Below are positions 22,500 to 33,934 of a stretch of 64,000 nucleotides of DNA, one piece after another. Numbering within the stretch: the stretch's first letter is position 1; each line of letters begins with the position of its first letter. The stretch covers positions 1 through 64,000 of the forward strand of contig JAUTXW010000541.1 of assembly GCA_030620095.1 (NCBI GenBank). Direction: 5' to 3'. The notes beneath the pieces were generated by a model, which ran no database searches, was not told where the DNA came from, and saw only the letters and a program-made list of their open reading frames with translations. The position numbers were made by a program, and so were the translations under genes. The stretch is from Kuschelorhynchus macadamiae (Eukaryota; Arthropoda; Insecta; Coleoptera; Curculionidae).

Positions 22500-24800
22500 A
22501 AATGAAGTTAATGCTGGCATTATTCTCTTTCAAAGTACCGAGTTTAGAGCATATACCAGCGAATAGAGGATTTTTGTACATGCTTATTATTTTATTTTCT
22601 ATTGCTTAGGGTGATGATAGAGAATCTGAGAAGATAAAATATTTGGATGACACGGGGTTCTGGTTCTGGTTCCAACGCTTGTCTAATGGCCTGCAGTTCT
22701 ATTGTCTATATAATCGATTTTGAATTAGGTTAGTGATACATTTCAATAACATTATTAAAGGGGCTGAAACTGCGTACCCAACGCCTTTCGATGTTTCTGA
22801 TCAGTGTATATAGGCATGACCCCTAAAACACTTTTGATAACATCTTTTACCATCGCAATGTTAATTACACTAAGGTCAATGTATTAACAACAATAGCCTC
22901 CAACATAGCCTCAAAATTTCCCAGAAATATGGTATTTTTTACTTTTGACAAAATTATTATTAAAATGATCAGTAAATGCAACTGCTAATGGAGGGGTATT
23001 CTGTGTATCCAATACTAGGAAGTAATATTGTCGGTTGTTACTTTAGCTACTTTGGTAATGAGAAAATCATTATTCAGAAACATCCTTCTAAGAAATTTTT
23101 AAGTCAAATAAAGTCTTCGCAGGTTTAATGACATTTCACCAGTTTCTGCTAATAACACATGAGTTAGACTGGAACAAAAGGTGATAATATGCAGAGCTTT
23201 GTACTAAAACTTATTAGTTTTAAGAAGGCGAGATTTAGTTGCTGTCCCATAAATTATAGAAGCATAATTATTGCTTTGGTGTAAGCTCTATAAAACATTA
23301 GCGCTACTTTAGCTTTGCCACTCACCTTAATGCCATTTGGCGCTAATTTTTAAAGTATTTAAACGTTTCTTGTTACCATCCCAGGTCAGTTCTTGGTCCA
23401 AGATAACAGCAAGGTACTGTGAATTCCTTTTCCATTGAATATCGAAATTTTCGAGAAGGACTCAGTTTTCATATTGAGAGACACTCCCGAGTGAAAATTG
23501 TTTTCGCAGGGTTTGTAAGGCAAAATTTGTAAGCCGTTATTAAAAAAATAATTTTGACAAGTGCCCGTGACTATGTTTTTTAGGTACAAAAATCATCTGC
23601 ATATTGGAGAATATTACTATTACGAATGATCTTATTTAGGTCAGCTGTACATTAATTGAAACACAATGACCTCAATGGCAAGCCCATACGTGGTATCCTA
23701 GGACCAATCATTATTTCATTTACCTTAACAAAAACCTCTTTGTTTATAAAGGTTTAAATTATGGTTTGTGCAAGAGCTTTAGGTATGCTAAAAGAAGCTA
23801 TTTTTTTCAACAAAAGTTGTTAGAACTACGTTGGTATGGGCATTATAAAAACCCAAAAAAGGCAGGTAAGTTATGATTTTCTGTATATCAAATCAAAATC
23901 TTTAAGGTTAATCTGGTGTTATATAATTCGTGACGCATTTTGCCCTTCGGAAGACAAATTGTTTTGTTTCTTATATGCCACAAGGTTTTCCACCCCACAT
24001 TCTAGTTGCATTTTTAAAATCCTTTCTAGTATTTTAAACATACAAAATATTAAAGAAAGCGAGCGAAACTCACTGAGTTTACCATGTTTGCTAATAAACA
24101 TAAGCATAATAATCACATTTTTGAGAATATCACAATTTTCACTACCCAAAAGTAATATGGCAAAAATCTAAGCACCGAATAGGTAATATAGTCCAAACCT
24201 GGTAACGTATGTCCAGTTTGTTGATCATTGATATTAAGACAAACTTGTTTTTAAAAATAATTGAGAATTTTTCTCTGATATAGTAATTGTTAATTTATTG
24301 TTCAAACCATGCATTATGAGTTTAAACTTTGACATAATTAAGTCCAGTTATTTTAGTTTAAATACTTTAGATTGAGCCACTATATTTTAGTACATAAGAA
24401 AATTATCTATCAGAACGGTGTAATATGTAATATAACTTCAGTGCATTTTTTGTCCCACCATGGTGGACAGAATCTTTTACGCTGGGATGATAGTTTTTTT
24501 TTAATAGTATCAGCTCTTTCTGTTATAGTTTCTACAATTTAAGTAAATATTGTGTGATTGCATCAAGATAGCAAATTTTTTCTAGATTTTTTCAGCTAGT
24601 TCCAGTTTCAGATTCCAGTCAGAATTTGTAAGGCGCTATCTTAACGAGTTTGAAGTTGTAGTTTGTTTAATATTTTTATTGGTCTTAAGCATAATAGGTA
24701 GATGTTCAGAGCTGTAAGAGTCTTCTAGCACCATCCAAGAAGAGTTATTTAACAGTTCGATTCCATTCCATTGTTACGAATAATCAAATTGGACAATTCG
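22500..24800 (-). pseudogene. I-clade-like LINE relic with RT and RNase H
   Basis: Minus-strand fragments in broken frames: KHGKLSEFRSLSLIFCMFKI and LERILKMQLE with KQNNLSSEGQ (24150-23919) are RT blocks. LQYADDFC (about 23610-23590) is the catalytic box. AELQAIRQALEPEPEPRV (about 22690) is the start of an RNase H helix. RT followed by RNase H is the layout of I-clade LINEs. Dense stops show old age. The endonuclease part is not recognisable. Confidence 0.75.
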
Positions 24801-25609
24801 GTTAAAAGCTTCAAGAAGTTTTATGCTAGCAGGATTATTTTTTATGGAACATAAAATGTGATATAAATTCACATATGTACGTTATAACACATTAAATATT
24901 TCTAAATATTGGTTGCTAGTTACCTAATATTGGGTAACCTCTATATTACGCCATTACATATTTTAATGTTAGCGCTGCAAACCTCAATTTCAAATCAATA
25001 AAATCAATCAGGTCATTGCAAACATTTTTTTATTACAATATGGCAACGTCGCCCTCTTCCACCACGCCTATCTTTTCTAATAATATTATAACCTGAAATA
25101 CGCCGGTTTGTGTTTATGACGACTTGTATATAAAGAGCCCTAAAAGAATCATCAAATACTTAATTTCTGCAAGTTCTCAAAGTTCATATGATTTTTTAAA
25201 ATAATTTATTAAATCTACGCATATTTGGGCTGGAAGGCTTTGTTAAAATCGGTCAGAATGTTTTTATGAATCTTCCAAAACATTAAGTAATTTTCATATC
25301 CGCACCATATTTACCTCATCCTCGAGTTTTTATCGATTTGGGGTGGGCTCTAGCGTTACATTATTCATTTTTGTTAATCCGGGGTCCGTCAGGACGCTTT
25401 CATTTTACCGACGGCGTCTGTTGTTATTATCGCGCAAAGATGATATCAGCATATCTGCTCATCATTTAGGAGGACAAGACACTTTGTGATGCTTCGTAAT
25501 TAATTACTTGGAAATTTTAATGAAAGCCGATCAGAGGAAATATATTCTGAGGCTCTGTACTTGATAAAAACATATAAACTAAATAGGTAAATTCTAAATT
25601 GGTTATTTA
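24801..25609. other. No gene recognised
   Basis: AT-rich. It may hold the 5' part of the LINE to the left, but no motif could be read. Confidence 0.4.
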
Positions 25610-27420
25610 ATGCGACGAGTTTTTGCATATAAATGCACCCTCTCATTAACTTCAGTATTTTTCTAGATACCAAAAAAGTTAAAATACAAAAGTTTTTTTA
25701 AAATATAGATTTTTTTTAGTGTAATTTACAGATATACAGAGTGTCAAGTTTTTCTGAAATCAACATCAATTTTGATTTTTTAAATATAACATCTTGTATA
25801 CTAAACATTCATCAATATATCAAATTGTCCTCTTCTTGCTTATTACAAATATACTAGGTTTGACACATTTATCTTGAAAAACACTCGAGAAATTTGAGAA
25901 CCTGGTTATAAGAAGCAATGCATTCCCATTGACTCCACTATATACACTGCTAGAACTTCGAAGAGCACCAAGCAAATTTTTACTGGAAAATTCAAACTGA
26001 AACATTTCCAATAAAGATGACGATTCTGAGTTACGGCTTTCGATCTTTGTTTGACCAATTCATAGTGTATGTAGCCCGATAAGGACAGTCTCAGGACACT
26101 ATTAGCAACCGTCTTATACAGGATGCTATATAAGACCCTGTCATTTTTTGAAAAGTTTTCTTCCTTTCCGATATACAGGATTTTTTAGAACAATTGATTT
26201 TTTTAAAAATGATCTGCTGCACAAAGCCCATTTATGGCTATCAAATTCAGTATAGTCTATTACATTATGGACAAGGTTGCCACCCTTAGGTATTTCACCA
26301 TGAATATTGTATACAGGGTGCACCAGAAACACTACCGATTCTAAACTTTAACATTCAATATTGTTGCTCCTCAAGGTAGGTAGTATTCCAGACCTTTGTT
26401 ACCCACTGTATTATTGGGAAATATTCTCAGTTAATTCGAAATGATGGATAAACTGTTTAATTTAAAACATGTTATGTTTTAAATTAAAGTTTTAAATTAA
26501 AGGCAATATCTGAAGGAACTAGAGCAAATCTCAAATGTAAAAAAACTGTTACGGTAAAAATGTCCATTATTACTAAAACTGGCATTAGAAGCAATATGGA
26601 ATTCAAGATTTATAGAAAAAAACCAAACCCAACAAATCACTATTTAACGTCCACCTTTTAGTTTTTGGAGAACCCTGTATACAATATTTATGTTGAAAAA
26701 TGTAAGGGTGCCAACCCTGTTCATAATTGGATAGATATACCTTTATTCAGCAGATTATTTTCAAAAATCAATTTTTCGAAAAACCCAGTATGTCGGAAAC
26801 GAAAAAAAAATTAAAATGGCTAGAAATTGTTTTTTTCGTACCTAGCTCTAGATTATTTTGGTTTGAGAAAGAAAAAGAGGAATCTTCTATAGTAAGCATT
26901 GTGGTCGAAGACACTTAATAAAAAAGACAGGGTCTTATATGACCCCCTGTTACCTGACCGTTGTATAGATATTGATCAAACAAAAGCGGAAAACCGCAAC
27001 TTAAAATCTTCATTCGTATTAAAAATATGTCATTTTGAATTTCCAGTAAAAATTTCCTTGGTGCACTTCGAAGTTCCAGCACTCTGGAAAAACGTTTTCC
27101 GTCTCTCTCTAATAGATTGCCTCTTGTGGCAGGGTTTTTATCGGGCGTCTCTAAAGATAAAGTTATCAAACCTGGTGTATTTATAATCAACAAGAAGAGG
27201 CCAATTTGACGGACAATAATATACAGGATGTTACATTTAAGAAACCAAAGTTGGTTTTGATTTCAGAAAAACTAAAGACCGTGTATATCTGTAAAATACA
27301 TTAGAAAAAATATTTGTACAATCGGAAGAAACTTTGGTATTTAACTTTTTTGATATCTATAGAAATACGAACGTTAATGAGGGGGTGTATTTATAACCAA
27401 ACACCCTATACAGAGTCATT
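25610..27420. repeat. 1.8-kb palindromic (foldback) element P1
   Basis: The left arm is repeated inverted in the right arm along the whole length. The centre is at 26472: AAAACAT-GTT-ATGTTTT. Matching points are, for example, 25735 (CAGATATACAGAGTG) with 27294 (mirror of TGTATATCTG) and 26310 (TTGTATACAGGGTGC) with 26680. Arms are clearly diverged. Mariner-like end phrases (TATACAGGGTG, TACAGGATGTTA) recur in both arms. No transposase is encoded; the short frames here are chance. Confidence 0.8.
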
Positions 27421-28139
27421 CGTTAATTAAAATAATTTAATAATAAACTGTATACCTTTTACAATTTATAGACTTATTCTCAACCAATTCATTTATATAA
27501 GGTTTGACAGGTCTATCTTCAATGCCATAAAAAAGTTATTATAAGTGCAGGGTAATTTTTCTAGATGCATGACCAATAAAAAAACTAGGTCTGTCCATTA
27601 TGCTTATAGAAAAGGTTTTTTAATTATTTCATAACCATTGCAACCATTGAATTTTATATAAATGAGTTTGATATAAAAAATCGTGAAAAAATCCCAAAGC
27701 ATATGCAGGAAATGCCATATAAAAAATTACTGTTGTGGAAAAAATTGTCATTTTGAAACTTCTCGTTTCTTTTGAATAATTGATTCTATAAGTAGTTCTA
27801 TTCACATTCCATGTTGTATTTATATATTTGCTATTATTCAAAATAACGCAAATAGGGTAGAGATAGTAAAAAAGTTTTAACACAAGTTCCTTTTATTTGT
27901 CTGTACGTTTTTAAAATATTTTATTGTTTTATACAGAATGTTCTGATTTTCGTAGATTTATTTTTATTACATATTTATTACATATAATAACTCATCTTAA
28001 TTATATATGTTAAAAAAAATCACCGAATCATAACTCCATATTAAGATCGGTTTGCACATATGATGTAGACCGTAGAAATTTTAAAAAACTCTTCAGAAAT
28101 GTTTAAAAATATTTGAAATTATTTCTCTTTTTTTGTTTA
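27421..28139. other. No gene recognised
   Basis: AT-rich, with no coding resemblance or clear repeat. Confidence 0.45.
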
Positions 28140-28513
28140 TAGAATCCTGGAACCGACACTAGAACTAGAAGTTTTTTTCACATTTACTTTGCTACTTACC
28201 CAATTGACTTCAAATTTTGGTCAAAAATTAAAAGTCATATGAAGACGACCTGCTAATATTTTAATTACTAAAAAACCACTTATCCAATTTATCTCAAATT
28301 TTGCATAAAAATCAAGTATTATGTATGTACGAATCCAATAAGCAATTGCAGCTTAATAAAATATTTAAAAATTCAGCCTGGAAAAACTAGTTAATAGACT
28401 GATTTGATGATATATGAGCCATAATTAATTGTAGTATAGAGATGAACTAGTAAAACTGCTAATCCAAGATGGCGGAACAAAATGGCGGCCAAATAAAATT
28501 TTCAAATATCAAC
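28140..28513 (-). repeat. Dispersed repeat R, copy 3 (left part)
   Basis: Minus-strand phrases TTGATTTTTATGCAAAATTT, CCGCCATTTTGTTCCGCC and CATATGACTTTTAATTTTT. Interrupted by Gypsy-2; continues at 33140. Confidence 0.6.
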
Positions 28514-28517
28514 GTCA

Positions 28518-28581
28518 TGTAATATATAGAGAAAACACCCTATATAAAATGTATTGTATCAAATTCAACTTGTTGCAATAA
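28518..28581 (+). repeat. Gypsy-2 truncated 5' LTR
   Basis: These 64 bp are identical to 32901-32964. After them both sequences contain GGGCA (28582-28586 and 32966-32970), a microhomology at the deletion joint. Confidence 0.9.
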
Positions 28582-28958
28582 GGGCAGCTCAAGATGAAGA
28601 GCTGGGTAATCAAAATAATTCAGGACACATTTTTAATTTTTCTCACAGAGGAAGGGGAAATTTTAGAAATTTTTCCAGAAGACCAAATAATAGAACAGGA
28701 AATTCTGGTAGATATAATAATTATCAGAATTTTAATAACGAAGGAAATAACAATTCAAATTGTCGGCGAAACGCTACGACTAATCAAGGTAATTTTAATA
28801 ATCAGCGGTTTTCTAGAAATCACGGTGGTCGTACATTTACGAGCGGTAATAGGAGAGGATCTCGGGCAGTAGGTCACCGAATGCATTTTGCGGAGCACAC
28901 CGGAAATTCAGAACAATCCTCAGCTGATATACAAGATTCAACATTTTTTCGTGCCTAA
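28582..28958 (+). pseudogene. gag: Gypsy-2 gag, C-terminal remnant
   Basis: The reading frame starts at the deletion joint and encodes an Arg/Gly/Asn-rich tail (SHRGRGNFRNFSRRPNNRTG, later NHGGRTFTSGNRRG), an RNA-binding nucleocapsid of RGG type without a CCHC knuckle. Capsid sequence is absent. It overlaps the following pol frame, which is displaced by one base, as in Gypsy elements that express pol by ribosomal frameshifting. Confidence 0.8.
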
Positions 28959-31900
28959 AAATACTAAAAATAAACAGTTTAATAATATTTTTACCTATTC
29001 AAAAAACTACTCGAATGCTGTTTCTTTTTGTGTCAATGGTAAAAGCTTAAAATTTTTGGTAGATACGGGTGCATCATTAAGTGCCCTTAAATTAAGTTGT
29101 TTAAAGTCAAAAATACAGTTACACAAAGAAAATATTGAAATTAAAGGCATAGGAGGTAATTTAATATCTGTGGGATATGTTTATTTAGATCTTTGTATAG
29201 AAAATGCGATATTTAAGCAAAAATTTTATATTTTTAATAATTTACCATGTCAAAGTGATGGCATAATTGGAGAAAATTTTTTGAAAACTTTTAAGGCTAA
29301 ATTAGATTACGAAGAAAATACCTTAACTATTTTAAATCAGTATAATAAAATAAATACATTAAAATTAAATGCGGATAGTGAGAATATATTAAGTGTTCCC
29401 CCTAGGTGCGAAATTATACAGTATGTTCCTACAGGGTTAGAGGATGAATGTGTACTTATGCAAGGTGAATTATGTGAGGGTGTGTTCATGGCTGGTGTAA
29501 TTGCACAACCGATAAATGGTAAAGTACCAATTAAAATTTTGAATACAAGAGAGACAGAGGTACATTTGAGAAATTTTTCGCCAAAAGCGGAAAGTTTAAG
29601 CAATTATGAGTGTCATCAATTTAACAGCCAAGAAAATTCGGCTACTCGAGTTAAAGAACTATTTAAAATTCTTAAGCTTAATCATCTAAACCGCGAGGAA
29701 CGAGATTCTATAGAGCAAATTTGTGCCAAATTCTCAAATATATTTCATATGCCAGGAGATAAGCTTACAGTTACTAATTTATATAAACAGTCAATTCAAG
29801 TTAAACCAGATACTTAGCCGGTCTATAGAAAGCCATATAGGTTACCTCAAGTACATAAAGAGGAAATAAATAGGCAAATTTCTCAAATGTGTCAGGATGG
29901 AATAATTGAGAGTGCGCAGAGTGAGTGGTCTTCACCTTTGTTGCTTGTACCAAAGAAAAACGATACGAATGAGGGAAGAGCTAGGTTAGTATTGGACTAC
30001 AGATTTTTGAACCCATATATATTAGATATCAAATTTCCGATTGCGAGTGTAGTCGATATTTTAGACTCCCTAGCAGGTGCACTTTATTTTTCACATCTAG
30101 ATCTTAGCCAGGGCTATTATCAGGTCGAATTAGAGGAAGAAAGCAGAAAATACACAGCTTTCACTACAGATCGCGGTCAGTGGCAAATGCGAAGGTTACC
30201 AATGGGGTTAAAAATTAGCCCTAGTGCCTTTTCAAGGTTAATGACTATAGCGATGGCGGGCTTAAATTACGAAAAGTGCTTTGTTTATCTTGATGATCTT
30301 ATAGTATTTGGCAGAAACCTTAATGAACACAATAAAAATCTAATAGATATTTTTTCTAGATTGCGAAAAGTAAACCTAAAATTAAATCCTGCTAAATGAG
30401 ATTTTTTGAAAAAAGAAATTCTGTATCTGGGTCATATAATAAGTTCTGAAGGAATATCACCTGACCCTGATAAAATAAAAGCTTTAAAAGATTATCCTAT
30501 TCCAAAAAAGGCAGATGAAGTTAAACGCTTCGTGGCTTTTGCCAATTATTATCGAAAATTTATACCACATTTTTCAGAAATTACAGTTCCTCTAAATAAA
30601 TTATGTAAAAAATACGCTAGGTTTGAGTGGACGGACGAATGTGATAAAGCTTTTAATTGTCTTAAAAATTCGCTGATTAAGCATCCGGTGTTAGATTATC
30701 CCGATTTTTCGAATGAAAATGAATTTATTTTGCAAACAGATGCGTCTGCTTTTGCTATAGGAGCAGTGTTATCAAATAAAAATAATAAACCAGTGGCGTT
30801 CACTAGTCGTAGTTTAAATAAAGCAGAAATTAACTACCCTACTATACATAAAGAACTTTTAGCAATTTATTGGGCTGTAAAGCATTTTCGACCATATCTG
30901 TATGGCCGTCGTTTCAAAATTTTAACCGATCACAAACCATTAATTTATCTTTTTACGCAAAAAGACCCTGGTAGCAGATTGACAAAATTTCGTTTGTGTC
31001 TAGAAGAATATGACTTTTATATCGAATATATCAAAGGAAAAGATAATGTTACAGCCGATGCTTTATCGAGAATAATCTTGTCCTCAAACGAATTAAAAGA
31101 TATGAATGAAGGTATGATTGCAGTTTTAACCAGAGCACAGAGTAAACGTAGAGACGGACAGGAAGACAAGTTAATTAAGAAAAGTACTGAAAATATTTGG
31201 CTTGATCACCCGAATATTGTGGAAATTCTTAAGCAACCCACTAACTGTACCGAATTAATTATAATACCATCCTTAAAAATTAAAAAATTGTCAAAAGATG
31301 TCACTCAACAAGTGGGAGACTTTTATTATATTCCATTACATTTTACCCTATACTTAGACCAAAAAGCTTTATCACCATTGGCGCGAGACGAAATGGTGAA
31401 AGATTTGGTAGAAATAAGTAAAAAGGCTGAAATTAAAGAATTAGTTATTAATAAAAATAATGATAATACAGAGTTTATTAAATTTATTGGTAGTAAAATA
31501 AAAAATTATACTAATTGGAGGGGGCCCCGTATAAATGTTGTAAAAGGTATTAAAAAAGTAATGGACAAAGACGAAAAAAGAGTAATCCTTAATGATTTTC
31601 ATTTACTACCAACCAGTGGTCACGCTGGAATAAATAGAATGACAAATAATATTAAAAAGTATTATCTTTGGCCAGGTCTGGATAGTGATGTTCGAAATTT
31701 TGTAAAAAGGTGTGACATGTGTCAAAGACAAAAACATTCGAATCATTATACTAGAGAGCCAATGGTAATAACTACTACAGCTGAAACAGCTTTTCAAAAA
31801 ATATATTTAGATATTGTTGGTCCACTTCCGGTGGACGTAAATGGATTTGTTTATATTTTAACACTTCAGTGTGAGTTAACAAAATATGTAGAGGCCTACC

Positions 31901-32604
31901 CTCTTAAAAACAAGGATTCCGTATCTGTGGCAAGATCTTTGGTGGATAACTTTATCTTAAGATATGGTATCCCTCAGGAAATTGCTTCAGATAGGGGTAC
32001 CGAGTTTATTTCTCACACTATGGCAGAAACATGTAACTTGTTAGGTATAAAACAGATTCATTCTACGGCGTATCATCACGAGAGTATCGGGAGTTTAGAG
32101 GCCTCTCACAAAGTTCTAGGTGCTTATTTGAGAATTCAAACTCAAAACCATGATTCTGCATGGAGCACATGGCTTCCGTACTGGTGTTTTTCTTATAATA
32201 CTGCAGTACATACGGAAACCAAATACTCTCCCTTTGAACTAGTTTTTGGGAAAAAATGCCAATTACCAAATAATTTAAATAATGAGGTTGATCCTATTTA
32301 TAATTTTGATAACTACCCCATTGAATTAAAATATAGGTTACAAACAGCTCAAAATGATGCAAGAAATAACTTAATACTTTCTAAATCTAAAAGAAAAGAA
32401 AATTTTGATTTAAAAGTAAACCCCATTCAGTATAAAAAGGGCGATAGAGTTTTAATCAAAAACGAAACTGGTGATAAAATTACCAGCCCTTGCTTCCTGG
32501 GGCCATATTTAGTGGTAGAAGATGTTGCACCAAATGTAAAAATAATTAAAGATAAGAAACATATTTTAGTCCATAAAAATAGAACTAAGTTGTATAATAG
32601 CTAA
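28888..32604 (+). pseudogene. pol: Gypsy-2 pol polyprotein (protease, RT, RNase H, integrase) with two stops
   Basis: A single frame for 3.7 kb, broken only by TAG at 29815-29817 and TGA at 30397-30399. Domains in order: retropepsin (LVDTGAS at 29062); RT with LDLSQGYYQV, LPMGLKISPSAF and catalytic FVYLDDL (about 30286-30306); RNase H with TDAS, HKEL and TDHK; integrase zinc finger (H, H, then CDMC) and catalytic triad in IYLDIVGP, ASDRGTEF and SLEASHK, the last two 35 residues apart. All catalytic residues are kept. The TAG stands where the family has a Gln-type position before the RT fingers. Together the domains would convert element RNA to DNA and integrate it. Confidence 0.93.
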
Positions 32605-32900
32605 TTAAAATTAAGTTATAATAATAAGGGCTCCATATTACTATACTATTGCGTGTATTTTCTAATAACCTTTTTCTAAAATACCTATCTATTTTCTTTC
32701 CTACTTTCACTATATGACGCTATTTTCCTTCTCTTATATCTGAGTTTTTATTTTTCTTTTCATATATTTAGATAAATAAGATAATATTAAAAAAAATGGT
32801 TTAAATAGTGTATTGTAGCATTTGTCTCTAGTAATTGTATTTTATTTACGAATTTCAAATTTTGAAAATAAATTGAAATTCTTTTAATTGCCCGGGGAGG
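32605..32900 (+). other. Gypsy-2 3' untranslated region with polypurine tract
   Basis: About 300 bp of pyrimidine-rich sequence, then GGGGAGG (32894-32900) directly before the 3' LTR, the plus-strand primer of the element. There is no envelope frame. Confidence 0.75.
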
Positions 32901-33135
32901 TGTAATATATAGAGAAAACACCCTATATAAAATGTATTGTATCAAATTCAACTTGTTGCAATAATGGGCAACCACGCAATAACCTGTTTTGCTATGTCAG
33001 CAGGTCAACCACCTTCCCGAGCGTATATGGCAGTTAGATTGCATTTTAAAACAGATTGAGAATATACTTTGGGTAATGTTAAGGTGAACATGTAGTTTCA
33101 TTTTGCTACCCTTTGTTTCAACTCTAAGTATTACA
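32901..33135 (+). repeat. Gypsy-2 3' LTR
   Basis: 235 bp from TGTAATATATAG to GTATTACA, followed by the GTCA target duplication. A TATATAA box lies at 32924-32930, close to the LTR start, so U3 is short. Confidence 0.9.
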
Positions 33136-33139
33136 GTCA

Positions 33140-33260
33140 AAATAATCTTTTTGTACAAAGAATAAATGTGATATAGAAATAAACTGGTACAAATTTAACA
33201 TAACGAAAAAAAAAACGTGTAAATAATTTTTGAGCAATGCCCCGCACAGACATACCGATT
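33140..33260 (-). repeat. Dispersed repeat R, copy 3 (right part)
   Basis: Continuation of the repeat interrupted by Gypsy-2. It shows the phrases GTACAAATTTAACATAACG and ACAGACATACCGATTGACTG, the latter shared with the 14.5 and 46.7 kb copies. Confidence 0.5.
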
Positions 33261-33934
33261 GACTGACCGGAATGGGAAACTTTGAATACTTTTCTAGTAA
33301 GTCAAAATACAAAAAAAATTTAAATCTGCTAGGCCAGCAAAAAACCAAATGTATCCTTATATTTGCAAGCGTTAAATTAATAATTAATGTTTTTGATTTT
33401 TTGATTTGTGAATAATACTACAAAATTTGGCACGTGTCCCAACGCCCGCTAATGGTTTCTTCACTGCACATTACTAATTTTAGTATTTACGATTCGGTGT
33501 TACCAGATTCAAGATATCATGACGTATATTTTTTTTGTAATGGCAACCCTTAGGCATCCAGATATCCTGCAGTATGGTACTATTTATATATTCTGTGTAA
33601 GTATAGATGACACATCTACCATTTTAGAATGCCTGTTTTATTCTTATATTCTCTTTCCGGGAAAGTCAAATTATGTATAGTTTTGGGTTAAATTCCACTA
33701 TTAGTGTTAAGTGGAACGAATTATTCTACCTCTGACTTACTATCCCCAGATTATAGGAAGCCTAGGTTTAGTTAGCATGATCTTCACTCAGAATGGATGC
33801 AAGGTTACCAGTGAGCCAAGGGGTTGTGGCTCTAATGTAATACTCTAGACCCAATACAAAGTTCAGAATACCCGCTAAAATAAAGAATATTCATATTTCA
33901 TGTCTAAAAAACCAGTTTTTAAACTGCTGGGGCG
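33261..33934. other. No gene recognised
   Basis: Mixed composition without coding resemblance. Confidence 0.45.

Larger units (their letters stand above)
28518..33135 (+). mobile_element. Ty3/Gypsy retrotransposon Gypsy-2, internally deleted
   Basis: Bounded by a 4-bp target duplication GTCA (28514-28517 and 33136-33139) and TGTAAT/ATTACA LTR ends, so both insertion ends are preserved. The 5' LTR keeps only its first 64 bp, then jumps into gag. The primer site, leader and most of gag are missing. Pol is nearly whole. No envelope gene lies between pol and the 3' LTR. It interrupts repeat R. The element is defective, but its integration is recent enough that the target duplication and the 64 bp shared by both LTRs are unchanged. 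Confidence 0.93.

Noticed and set aside
25820..27193. Short frames on both strands within the palindrome P1
   Set aside because: They occur in mirrored positions because the DNA is palindromic, and none resembles a known protein.
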